From the NCBI RefSeq assembly GCF_002414845.1, contig NZ_DIAX01000065.1, positions 46,100-64,056 on the forward strand: a DNA stretch of 17,957 nucleotides, given 5' to 3'. Below are positions 1 to 6,672 of the stretch, piece by piece. A program made the position numbers and the translations under genes. Under the pieces are notes generated by a model. That model had not been told where the DNA came from, did not search any database, and saw only the letters and a program-made list of their open reading frames with translations. The DNA is from Gordonia sp. UBA5067. GTDB taxonomy: Bacteria > Actinomycetota > Actinomycetes > Mycobacteriales > Mycobacteriaceae. The number at the start of each line of letters is the position of its first letter. Position 1 is the first letter of the stretch.

Positions 1-1007
1 GCCGCGCCGGTGCCGCCTTCGCCGCCATCGATCGTCACGAAGTCGACACCGCGCTCGGTGGTGCTCATCAGATCGACGAGTTCGGACCAGAAGTCGAGGT
101 TGCCCACCGCCGACTTGATACCGACCGGCACGCCGGTCTCACTCGCCAGCAGTTCGACCCAGTCCAGCAGTGAGTCGGCGCTGTCGAACTCGGTGTGACG
201 GGACGGGCTTGCGCAGTCCACTCCCGCTGGGATGCCGCGGATCGCGGCGATCTCCGGAGTCACCTTCGCGCCGGGCAGTAGCCCGCCCAGGCCGGGCTTG
301 GCGCCCTGGCTGAGCTTGATCTCAATCGCCTTGACCGGGTTGGAATCGACGATGTCGATGAGTTTGGTCAGATCGAACCGGCCGTTCTCGTCGCGGCAGC
401 CGAAGTAGGAGGTGCCGATCTGCAGGGTCAGGTCCGCGCCGTGCCGATGGTGGTCGGAAATTCCGCCCTCGCCGGTGTTGTGCATGGCGCCCGCTTTGGC
501 CGCCCCCCGATTGACGGCTTCGATCGCGGCCGCGGACAGCGACCCGAAACTCATTGCGGAAACGTTGACGACCGATGCGGGGCGGAAGGCACCGCGCCGC
601 TCCCGATGGCCGCCGAGTACCTTGGCCGCCGGCACATTGTCACCCCGACCGCGGTTGGCCTTGGTGGCCGGCGCGATGTCGGAGAAGGTGCGGTGCTTGA
701 TGATTGGATAGCCCTGGGTGAACTCGGTGTCGTTGTCGGCGCCAAAGCCGAAGTAGTTGTTCTGGAGTTTCGACGACGCGTAGATCCAGCGCCGCTGGTT
801 CCGGCTGAAGGGTCGTTCCTCATCATTGCTGCTGACGATGTACTGGCGCAGTTCCGGCCCAACCGCCTCGAGTGCGTACCGCGCGTGCCCGACGACGGGG
901 AAGTTCCGCAGAATGGCGTGCCGCTTCTGCAGGAGGTCGTAGGCGGCCAGGCCGGCCACGCCGACAACCGGGATTATCGGTAGTGCTCGTTTCCACAAGG
1001 ACGTCAT
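1..1007 (-). CDS. FMN-binding glutamate synthase-like protein (partial, N-terminal 335 residues)
   Basis: The reading frame opens with ATG at 1005-1007 and runs off the left edge without a stop. The first ~25 residues (MTSLWKRALPIIPVVGVAG...) form a hydrophobic N-terminal segment typical of this stand-alone family. Then come the family signatures: NNYFGFGAD near residue 90, AMSFGSLSAAAIEAVN and HNTGEGGISDHH in the middle, IEIKLSQGAKPGLGG, and TIDGGEGGTGAA at the very edge, which belongs to the FMN/phosphate-binding part of the GltB-type TIM barrel. The domain is related to the synthase half of glutamate synthase but lacks the N-terminal glutaminase domain. The true substrate and electron donor are not known for these stand-alone members, so I do not call it glutamate synthase proper. 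Homologues are about 500 residues, so roughly a third is missing. A weak GGAAGG lies ~11 nt before the start. It is separated from the upstream mscR operon by 223 nt containing a large inverted repeat. Confidence 0.88.
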   Translation of the reverse strand, partial: MTSLWKRALPIIPVVGVAGLAAYDLLQKRHAILRNFPVVGHARYALEAVGPELRQYIVSSNDEERPFSRNQRRWIYASSKLQNNYFGFGADNDTEFTQGYPIIKHRTFSDIAPATKANRGRGDNVPAAKVLGGHRERRGAFRPASVVNVSAMSFGSLSAAAIEAVNRGAAKAGAMHNTGEGGISDHHRHGADLTLQIGTSYFGCRDENGRFDLTKLIDIVDSNPVKAIEIKLSQGAKPGLGGLLPGAKVTPEIAAIRGIPAGVDCASPSRHTEFDSADSLLDWVELLASETGVPVGIKSAVGNLDFWSELVDLMSTTERGVDFVTIDGGEGGTGA

Positions 1008-1139
1008 TCTCGGCGCGCCTTCCGTTGTGCTCAGTGGGCTATCGCCATCAGCGTGCGCCGATCACCCAAGCATCGACTGTCGCCGTGGTGAACGCCAGTC
1101 AGCGCTTAGGTGAAGCCATGACAAAACCTGTTCAGTCGC

Positions 1140-1218
1140 GCTGCGGAGATCGGCCCCTCCGCGAGCCGCCGGCGTGATTATCACGTCGATGGTCCGCTAC
1201 GGGGCGGATCTCCGCAGC
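1140..1218. repeat. 18-bp imperfect inverted repeat enclosing a 13-bp palindrome
   Basis: The left arm 1140-1157 (GCTGCGGAGATCGGCCCC) and right arm 1201-1218 (GGGGCGGATCTCCGCAGC) are inverted copies with one mismatch, separated by 43 nt. Inside the spacer is a second symmetric site, CGTGAT-T-ATCACG, at 1173-1185. The element lies just 3' of the metallo-hydrolase stop and 130 nt upstream of the glutamate-synthase-like start, both on the minus strand. It could be a large transcription-terminating or 3'-stabilising stem for the mscR operon, with the small palindrome an operator for the next gene. There is no T-tract directly after the stem, so this is not a classical intrinsic terminator. Confidence 0.55.
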
Positions 1219-1230
1219 CTGGCCGACCGT

Positions 1231-1857
1231 TCAGTGACCCCGGTCGATCCACTCCTGGCGATGGGGGGCTTCGGCGCCGATGGTGGTCGAATCGCCGTGG
1301 CCGGTGTGGACGACCGTCTCCGGCGGCAGGGACAGGAGTTTCGCGGTGATCGAGTCGACGATGTCGTCGAAGTTGGAGAAGCTGCGCCCGGTTGCGCCCG
1401 GCCCGCCGTGGAACAGGGTGTCGCCGGAGAACAGCACACTCAACCCGGGCGCGTACAGCACCGTCGAGCCGGGGGAGTGACCCGGGGTGTTGATTGCGCG
1501 CAGCACGGTGCCGCCGATGGCGATTTCCTGTCCGTCGGCCAAATCGTCATGGGTGACGCCGGGATGGGTCTGCTCCCACAGCATGTCGTCGCCGCGGTTC
1601 AGCAGGATCGGTGCGCCGGTGGCAGCGGCCAATTCTGGGGCGACGGTCACGTGGTCGTTGTGGCCGTGGGTCAGCACGATCGCTTTGACAGTGCGCCCGC
1701 CGACCGCGTCGAGGATTGGCTGGGCCGTATGCGCGGCATCGATGATGACGCACTCGTCGTCATCGCCCACGACCCAGATGTTGTTGTCGACGTCCCAGTT
1801 CCCGCCGTCAAGACTGAAGGTTCCCGACGTGATGACGTGATCGATCCGCAGGCTCAT
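1231..1857 (-). CDS. Metallo-beta-lactamase-fold hydrolase, probable S-formylmycothiol hydrolase
   Basis: This is a 208-residue protein with the full dinuclear-metal site of the MBL fold: THGHNDH at 63-69 (His64, His66, Asp68, His69), His127 in NTPGHSPG, Asp146 in FSGDTLF and a C-terminal His187 in HTGHGDS. The arrangement is that of the glyoxalase II-like hydrolase branch, and there is no signal peptide, so it is cytosolic. Its ATG shares one base with the stop of mscR (TGATG at 1855-1859), so the two are almost certainly co-transcribed and translationally coupled. MscR produces S-formylmycothiol, and a thioester hydrolase of glyoxalase II type is the logical next step, giving formate and free mycothiol. 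This role is inferred from context and fold; the metal ligands are seen directly. The M. tuberculosis pair Rv2259/Rv2260 has, as I recall, the same arrangement. Confidence 0.88.
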   Translation of the reverse strand: MSLRIDHVITSGTFSLDGGNWDVDNNIWVVGDDDECVIIDAAHTAQPILDAVGGRTVKAIVLTHGHNDHVTVAPELAAATGAPILLNRGDDMLWEQTHPGVTHDDLADGQEIAIGGTVLRAINTPGHSPGSTVLYAPGLSVLFSGDTLFHGGPGATGRSFSNFDDIVDSITAKLLSLPPETVVHTGHGDSTTIGAEAPHRQEWIDRGH

Positions 1858-2945
1858 CAGAGGACCACCACCGAGCGCAGTACCGTGCCCGCTTCCATTG
1901 CCGAGAACGCGGCCTCCACGTCCTCGATGCCGACCTTCTCGCTGACGAACTTGTCCAGCGGCAACCGGCCTTGCTCGTAGAGGTCGATGAGCATGGGGAA
2001 GTCGCGCTCGGGCAGGCAGTCGCCGTACCACGACGATTTCAGTGCACCGCCGCGGGAGAAGAAGTCGATCAGCGGCATTTCCAGCTGCATCTCCGGTGTC
2101 GGCACTCCGACGAGTACGACGACGCCCGCCAGATCGCGCGCGTAGAAGGCCTGCCGGTACGTCTCGGGCCGACCGACCGCGTCGATGACGACGTCCGCCC
2201 CGTTTCCGTCGGTGAGGTCCTGCACCGCGGTGACCACATCGCCGACCTGTGAACCATCGATCGTGTGCGTGGCGCCGAGTTCGCGCGCCCACTCCAGTTT
2301 TGCCGGGTCGCGGTCGATGGCGATGATCGTCGTCGCGCCGGCCAGCTTGGCCCCGGCGATCGCGGCGTCGCCGACACCACCACAGCCGATGACGGCCACC
2401 GAGTCGCCGCGGCCGACGCCACCGGTGTTCACCGCGGCGCCGAGGCCCGCCATCACGCCGCAGCCGAGCAGGCCGGCGACGGCCGGATCGGTGTCGGGGT
2501 TGACCTTGGTGCACTGCAGTTCGTGGACCAGTGTCTTCTCGGCGAAGGCGCCGATCCCCAGTGCCGGGGTGAGCTCGGTGCCGTCGGTCAGCGTCATCGG
2601 GGTGCTGGCGTTGAAAGTGTTGAAGCAGTACCACGGGCGCCCGCGCTTGCAGGCGCGGCATTCGCCGCAGACCGCGCGCCAGTTGAGGATGACGAAGTCG
2701 CCGACTTCTACGTGGCTGACGTCGGTACCCACCGCTTCGATGACGCCGGCGGCCTCATGGCCGAGCAGGAAGGGGTACTCGTCGTTGATCCCGCCCTCGC
2801 GGTAGGCGAGGTCGGTGTGGCAGACCCCGCACGCCTGGACGGTGACGACCACATCGCGTGGTCCGGGATCGGGGATGACGACGTCGACGACCTCGGTCGG
2901 GGCCTTCTTGGAACGGGCGATGACACCTGTGACTGTTTGCGACAT
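1857..2945 (-). CDS. mscR: S-(hydroxymethyl)mycothiol dehydrogenase
   Basis: This 362-residue protein is a zinc-dependent class III-type alcohol dehydrogenase of the length usual for MscR. It oxidises the mycothiol adduct of formaldehyde with NAD and may also reduce S-nitrosomycothiol. Visible features: catalytic zinc ligands Cys42 (CGVCHTD), His63-Glu64 (LGHEAAG) and Cys162; structural zinc cysteines 93, 96, 99 and 107 ([15 protein letters not shown]); the NAD-binding GCGGVG at 187-192; and Asp211 at the end of beta-2, which favours NAD over NADP. The ATG at 2943-2945 was chosen because [14 protein letters not shown] matches the usual family N-terminus and because TACTCT, a good -10 box, lies six bases before it, suggesting a leaderless transcript. 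It is followed with a one-base overlap by the MBL-fold hydrolase. A glutathione-dependent enzyme is unlikely in this lineage; closely related zinc alcohol dehydrogenases are the main alternative. Confidence 0.92.
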   Translation of the reverse strand: MSQTVTGVIARSKKAPTEVVDVVIPDPGPRDVVVTVQACGVCHTDLAYREGGINDEYPFLLGHEAAGVIEAVGTDVSHVEVGDFVILNWRAVCGECRACKRGRPWYCFNTFNASTPMTLTDGTELTPALGIGAFAEKTLVHELQCTKVNPDTDPAVAGLLGCGVMAGLGAAVNTGGVGRGDSVAVIGCGGVGDAAIAGAKLAGATTIIAIDRDPAKLEWARELGATHTIDGSQVGDVVTAVQDLTDGNGADVVIDAVGRPETYRQAFYARDLAGVVVLVGVPTPEMQLEMPLIDFFSRGGALKSSWYGDCLPERDFPMLIDLYEQGRLPLDKFVSEKVGIEDVEAAFSAMEAGTVLRSVVVL

Positions 2946-2987
2946 GCCCCCAGAGTAGACAGCTGTCCAGGTGCTAGTACTGGTTAG
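2946..2987. promoter_or_regulatory. Divergent mscR / NUDIX promoter region with 10-bp palindrome
   Basis: Only 42 bp separate two divergent start codons. On the minus strand TACTCT (2952-2957) sits 6 nt before the mscR ATG, placing the transcription start at or next to the A of ATG. Immediately upstream of it is the perfect palindrome GACAGCTGTC (2958-2967), where a repressor would block the -10/-35 spacer. On the plus strand TAGTAC (2975-2980) lies 7 nt before the NUDIX GTG, again the spacing of a leaderless start. No convincing -35 is seen on either side. Operator function is inference. Confidence 0.45.
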
Positions 2988-3590
2988 GTGAATGTTTCTC
3001 GTGAGGTGGCGCACGAACGTCTGTCGAGGTGGCCGCGGCGGGCGGTCGAGGACCCGGGCGACTTGCGTGAGTCGGCGGTAGCGTTGACCGTGGTGCGGCG
3101 CGGCGACTCGCAGGGGATCTGGATCCTTCGGCGGCCACCGACGATGCGCAACCATCCGAACCAGTTCGCGCTGCCGGGTGGGCGGATCGACGACGGGGAG
3201 TCCGCGGTCGAGGCGGCCCTGCGCGAGCTCCACGAGGAGACCGGCATCGTCGCGTCCGTGCCGGATGTGGCGGGAGTCCTCGACGACTACCCGACGCGGT
3301 CGGGCTACCTCATCACGCCGGTGGTGTGCTGGCTCGACGACGATCCGCCGTTGATCCCGAATCCGGCCGAGGTCGCGCAGAGCTATTTCGTCCCGTTCGA
3401 GGACCTGCTGCGGACGCCGCGGTTCCTGACGATTGCGCAATCGCCACGGCCGGTCATCCAGATGCCCCTGCTGGACCGGACTATCCACGCCCCCACTGCC
3501 GCAGTGCTTTATCAGTTCGCCGAGGTGGTGTTGCGGGACCGTCCGACCCGTGTTGACCAGCTTGAACAGCCGGTATTTGCCTGGCAGTGA
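2988..3590 (+). CDS. NUDIX hydrolase (CoA-pyrophosphatase-like)
   Basis: This is a 200-residue protein with a complete NUDIX box, G65-x5-E71-x7-R79-E80-L-H-E83-E84-T-G86-I, which binds Mg2+ and cleaves nucleoside diphosphates linked to another moiety. The segment just before the box, [21 protein letters not shown], resembles the signature of CoA-diphosphatase-type NUDIX enzymes (LLTxRS...LRxHxGQxxFPGG), so CoA or acyl-CoA is the favoured substrate class. This is by motif likeness and not certain. The GTG at 2988 was chosen as the first start in the frame. There is no Shine-Dalgarno, and a TAGTAC -10 7 nt upstream suggests a leaderless mRNA. It is divergent from mscR and shares a 42-bp promoter region; I see no functional link between them beyond that. 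Confidence 0.85.
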   Translation: MNVSREVAHERLSRWPRRAVEDPGDLRESAVALTVVRRGDSQGIWILRRPPTMRNHPNQFALPGGRIDDGESAVEAALRELHEETGIVASVPDVAGVLDDYPTRSGYLITPVVCWLDDDPPLIPNPAEVAQSYFVPFEDLLRTPRFLTIAQSPRPVIQMPLLDRTIHAPTAAVLYQFAEVVLRDRPTRVDQLEQPVFAWQ

Positions 3591-3614
3591 GCGAAGTCTC
3601 GATCTGCCGGGAAT

Positions 3615-3636
3615 TAACCGGACCATAGTCCGGTTA
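3615..3636. promoter_or_regulatory. 9-4-9 inverted repeat overlapping the -10 of the YceI gene
   Basis: TAACCGGAC-CATA-GTCCGGTTA is a perfect inverted repeat with 9-bp arms. Its right arm overlaps TATGCT (3635-3640), a good -10 hexamer for the downstream gene, so a bound dimeric regulator would occlude the promoter. Its size and symmetry fit a MarR/TetR-type operator. A second inverted pair, TGCTGGG (3637-3643) and CCCAGCA (3659-3665), follows and ends against the ribosome binding site. No regulator gene for this operator is visible in the window. Confidence 0.6.
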
Positions 3637-3676
3637 TGCTGGGTGTACCAATCACAATCCCAGCAAGGAGTACCTC

Positions 3677-4225
3677 ATGTCCGTCGCAGTAGCCGCCCCG
3701 ATCCAAGCAGGCACCTGGGCGATCGACGCCGCCCATTCAACCGTCGGCTTTTCGGTCAAACACCTCATGGTCAGCAAGGTGCGCGGCACCTTCGACACCT
3801 TCTCCGGCTCGATCACCATCGCGCCGGACGGTACCCCGTCGGTGACCGCGCAGATCGCCGTCGACTCCATCAACACCCGAAACGAGCAGCGTGACGGACA
3901 TGTTCGCAGTGCCGACTTCTTCGACGCCGAGAAGTACCCCACCGCCACCTTCGTGAGCACCGGCGTCCGCCCGGATGGCGACGACTACATCCTCACCGGC
4001 GACTTCACCCTCAAGGGCGTGACCCGGCCGGTTGAGTTGGAGCTCGAGTTCAACGGTGTGAACCCCGGGATGGGCAACGGCCCGGTCGCCGGGTTCGAAG
4101 CGAAGACCGTCATCAGCCGCAAGGACTTCGGCGTCGACATCGAGATGCCACTCGAAGGCGGCGGCGTCGTCGTCGGGGACAAGATCACCATCACCCTGGA
4201 GATCGAAGCCGGTCTGCAGGCCTGA
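3677..4225 (+). CDS. YceI family protein
   Basis: This 182-residue protein matches the YceI/lipocalin-like beta-barrel family along its whole length. It has the opening GTWAIDAAHSTVGFSVKHLM, the RGTFDTFSG turn, then RDGHVRSADFFDAEKYPTATF, the most conserved stretch of the family, LTGDFTLKGVTRPVELELEFNG, and the C-terminal SRKDFGVDIEMPLEGGGVVVGDKI. Known members bind isoprenoid or other lipophilic ligands in the barrel. There is no signal peptide, so unlike E. coli YceI this one looks cytoplasmic, as is common in Actinobacteria. The start is firm: AAGGAG at 3665-3670 is six bases before the ATG. Upstream lies a 22-bp inverted repeat over the -10 box, so the gene is probably controlled by a small-ligand-sensing repressor. 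Biological role in this organism is unknown. Confidence 0.93.
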   Translation: MSVAVAAPIQAGTWAIDAAHSTVGFSVKHLMVSKVRGTFDTFSGSITIAPDGTPSVTAQIAVDSINTRNEQRDGHVRSADFFDAEKYPTATFVSTGVRPDGDDYILTGDFTLKGVTRPVELELEFNGVNPGMGNGPVAGFEAKTVISRKDFGVDIEMPLEGGGVVVGDKITITLEIEAGLQA

Positions 4226-4257
4226 GCGGATTCCTAGGGAACCGGCCACGCGTCCAC

Positions 4258-4288
4258 TAGAGTCAGGATCAACGCTCTGACGAGGAGG
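4258..4288 (+). promoter_or_regulatory. Probable -10 box and ribosome binding site of the adenylate cyclase
   Basis: TAGAGT (4258-4263) fits the actinobacterial -10 pattern TAnnnT and would start transcription near 4270. GAGGAGG (4282-4288) lies 4 nt before the GTG start at 4293 and is a strong Shine-Dalgarno that settles the start choice. No clear -35 is present. Confidence 0.45.
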
Positions 4289-4292
4289 ACAC

Positions 4293-6011
4293 GTGGCCGG
4301 CCGTGATTTCGCAGCTGGCAGTCAGTGGCGCCCCCTGATCGATCGGATGCGGATGCTGCACCAGCAGGAACTGCCCGGTTTTGATCAGCGCTCGTGGTCG
4401 GGGCTGACCGACGAACAGCGCAAGCGCATGGCCGCTGGATCCATCTCCGCGTCGGCGGTAGCCCTGGTGGGCGGCAACGCGATCATCGGATTGGAGACCT
4501 TCCTCCTGGTCCAGCTCGCCCTCAACGGGGGCAACATCCGGCAGATGCTGAGCCTGGACACCGCGCTGCTGTGGGCGATGCTGCTCGCGATCGTCGGGGG
4601 CACGGCGCTCAACCTCGTTTTCGGTCTGATCGCACTGCGTCCGCACCTGAACTGGTTCCTATCCGGTGCGCCGCCCGAGCCCGGTCGGCGGGAATCGATT
4701 CAGAAGATCCCCCTGCGGCAGGTGCTGGGTACCATGGCCGCCTGGGCCATCTCGCTGTTCCTCTATCTGATGTTCGCGCTGATACTCGGAATCGGCTCCC
4801 GCGACTTTCTCGTCATGACGGGTGCGTTCTCGCTCGCGGCGGTGTCCAGCGGGTGCCTCACCTACATCTTTGCCGAGCGCGCTGCGCGGCCCCTATCGGT
4901 GATGGCGATGCGCGACCAGGTTGCCGTCGAAGCGAGGACCAGTGTCCGCACCCGGTTGCTCGCGGTTTGGCTGGTGTCGTCGGCGGTGCCCATGCTGGGG
5001 TTGCTCGCAGTGAACTTCGGTCGCCACACCGGCTTGCTTCCGCTGGTGAGCGGAACGGTCGACTGGGTCACCGTGATCATCGCGCTGATCGGTCTGGCCG
5101 CCGGCACCCGCGTCGTGCTGCTCGTCGGATCGGCAGTCGTGGACCCACTCGACGACCTGGCCACCGCGATGGACGAGGTGCAGGGCGGTAACCTGGACGC
5201 CCGGGTTGCGGTGTACGACAGTTCCGAGTTGGGGGTCCTCCAACACGGCTTCAACCAGATGGTCGACGGTCTCGCCGAACGCGAACGAGTACGCGGCCTG
5301 TTCGAGCGGCACGTCGGGTCCACCGTCGCCGAGCACGCGCTGGCTCGAGGCGATGAGATGTCCGGCGCGACGACACCGTCGGTCGGAGTTCTGTTCGTCG
5401 ACATCACCGGTTCGACGATGATGGGCGCGCACCTGGACCCTGAAGCGGTGGCCGGGTTGCTCAACCGGTTCTTCACCGTCGTCGCCGAGGTCATCGACGA
5501 GCACGGCGGTTTCATCAACAAGTTCGAGGGTGATGCCGCGCTCGCCGTTTTCGGTGCCCCCGTCGCGGTTGCGGACGCTGCTGCGGCGGCGTTGCGCGCC
5601 TCGCGTGAACTGGCTGACCGGCTGCGTGAGGAATTACCGATCAAATGGGGCATCGGGGTGTCGCACGGCACGGTGTTCGCCGGCGACATCGGCGCGCAGA
5701 CCCGCTACGAATACACGGTTATCGGCGATCCGGTCAACGAGTGTGCACGGCTGTCCGAGATCGCCAAGGATGCCAAAGTCCCCGTCGTGGCCAGCGGCGA
5801 TGCCGTGCACGCGGCTGGCGATGAGGCGGACAACTGGGTCCACCGCGGTTCGTTTCAGCTGCGCGGCCGACGCGAGGAGACCGAACTGTACCTACCCGGG
5901 GCCGTCGCGGCAGCGCTCGATGCCTCGCGGGCGGCCGAAGTGCCCACCGTCTCCGACGTGGTGCGCAATTTGACCCGGCTTCCGTTTCCGTGGATGGGGC
6001 GACGACACTGA
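4293..6011 (+). CDS. Membrane adenylate cyclase with HAMP domain (class III)
   Basis: This 572-residue protein makes cAMP from ATP. It has six predicted membrane helices (about residues 48-75, 90-115, 145-168, 172-193, 222-242, 256-280), a HAMP linker (about 275-332, with VDPLDDLATAMDEVQGGNLDARV) and a C-terminal cyclase domain (about 360-540). Catalytic residues are all present: metal ligands Asp370 (FVDITGST) and Asp414 (FEGDAAL), substrate-binding Lys410, and transition-state Asn482 and Arg486 in GDPVNECARL. The second adenine-selecting position carries Thr475 (YTVIGDP) instead of Asp, the mark of the class IIIb subgroup. The architecture equals the mycobacterial Rv1318c-1320c/Rv3645 HAMP cyclases. 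The membrane part is likely a sensor, with unknown ligand. The GTG start is supported by GAGGAGG four bases upstream. It is convergent with the secreted protein gene, 62 nt between stops. Confidence 0.94.
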   Translation: MAGRDFAAGSQWRPLIDRMRMLHQQELPGFDQRSWSGLTDEQRKRMAAGSISASAVALVGGNAIIGLETFLLVQLALNGGNIRQMLSLDTALLWAMLLAIVGGTALNLVFGLIALRPHLNWFLSGAPPEPGRRESIQKIPLRQVLGTMAAWAISLFLYLMFALILGIGSRDFLVMTGAFSLAAVSSGCLTYIFAERAARPLSVMAMRDQVAVEARTSVRTRLLAVWLVSSAVPMLGLLAVNFGRHTGLLPLVSGTVDWVTVIIALIGLAAGTRVVLLVGSAVVDPLDDLATAMDEVQGGNLDARVAVYDSSELGVLQHGFNQMVDGLAERERVRGLFERHVGSTVAEHALARGDEMSGATTPSVGVLFVDITGSTMMGAHLDPEAVAGLLNRFFTVVAEVIDEHGGFINKFEGDAALAVFGAPVAVADAAAAALRASRELADRLREELPIKWGIGVSHGTVFAGDIGAQTRYEYTVIGDPVNECARLSEIAKDAKVPVVASGDAVHAAGDEADNWVHRGSFQLRGRREETELYLPGAVAAALDASRAAEVPTVSDVVRNLTRLPFPWMGRRH

Positions 6012-6073
6012 CGCGACGACACCGATGCCGGTCCGCGCCGGAGAGCGCTACCGGAATCGCGTCCCCGGTCTGA

Positions 6074-6553
6074 TCAGCTGATTTCGAATCGCACGGCGTT
6101 GGAGGCGCCCGAGATGCCGTCGGTGACCCGGGCAATATAGGTGCCCCTGACGTTCAGCTTCCACGCGTACTTCGACGTGCACAGTTTGGTGGAGAAGGGG
6201 CCCGGAGCCTTGGGGCCGGTGATGCGCACGCTCATCGTGCACTCGGGTCCATCGATCTGGTTGCCGGCGGCAATGACCGAGTTCCACTTCACCCCAACCT
6301 GGGCCCCGACCGGGTACGTGGAATCCGAGCGCGCCGACGCGGAGGGCGCGTATACCCAGGTGTTGATCGACCGAACACCGTTGGGAGCATCGGCGCGGCC
6401 CTGCTTGCCGTAATGCTGCGGTGTGTTGTTCGAGGACCCGAGGCTGCCTAAGGCAGACGATCCGAGGCTGCCGGTATCGGCCAGGGCGGGTGCCGCGGCC
6501 AGTGCCACGGCCATCGCGGCCGTCAGCGGGAAGGCGAGGACGGTGGTGCGCAT
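6074..6553 (-). CDS. Small secreted protein of unknown function
   Basis: I do not recognise a named family. The 159-residue product has a textbook Sec signal peptide: MRTTV, a hydrophobic core of Ala/Val/Leu, and APALA|D, cleaved after residue 25. The mature protein begins with a low-complexity Gly-Ser-Leu stretch (GSLGSSALGSLGSS, 28-41), followed by a compact region from about residue 60 that looks beta-rich and Ig-like (YPVGAQVGVKW, CTMSVRITGP, GTYIARVTDG, NAVRFEIS). It has exactly two cysteines, 105 and 125, probably disulfide-bonded outside the cell. There is no lipobox and no sortase signal, so it is likely released or loosely wall-associated. GTGAGG about 8-13 nt upstream of the ATG supports the start. 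It is monocistronic, convergent with the cyclase and downstream of the xpb operon with a 119-nt gap that should hold its own promoter. Confidence 0.8.
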   Translation of the reverse strand: MRTTVLAFPLTAAMAVALAAAPALADTGSLGSSALGSLGSSNNTPQHYGKQGRADAPNGVRSINTWVYAPSASARSDSTYPVGAQVGVKWNSVIAAGNQIDGPECTMSVRITGPKAPGPFSTKLCTSKYAWKLNVRGTYIARVTDGISGASNAVRFEIS

Positions 6554-6672
6554 GGGGACTACCTCACGTCAAGATTGTTTGGGTGATCCGATTCATTCTG
6601 ACAACGATCTGATTTTGTCACGAAATGCTAACAGCTGTTTCTGTGAGGTCGCTGGCGGCCGGTCAGCCGGGT

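Noticed and set aside
1008..1139. Promoter of the glutamate-synthase-like gene
   Set aside because: GATAGC and TTGTCA-like hexamers are present but with wrong spacing; no promoter can be supported.
1231..2661. A 476-residue minus-strand open frame running through mscR into the MBL hydrolase
   Set aside because: Its first ~270 residues are an Arg-rich out-of-frame reading of mscR. Only the part from the ATG at 1857 is a recognisable protein, so this is not a fusion gene.
2946..3626. N-terminal extension of MscR through the NUDIX gene (same minus frame stays open)
   Set aside because: The extension is the antisense of the NUDIX gene and low-complexity; family members start at MSQTV-like sequences and a -10 box lies just before that ATG.
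6012..6073. Possible terminator between the cyclase and secreted protein genes
   Set aside because: Only short stems (CCGGT/ACCGG) and no T-tract; not enough to call.
6630..6639. AACAGCTGTT palindrome upstream of the secreted protein, sharing the ACAGCTGT core with the mscR palindrome
   Set aside because: CAGCTG is frequent in high-GC DNA and the flanks differ; two copies do not make a regulon. Noted only as something to count genome-wide.
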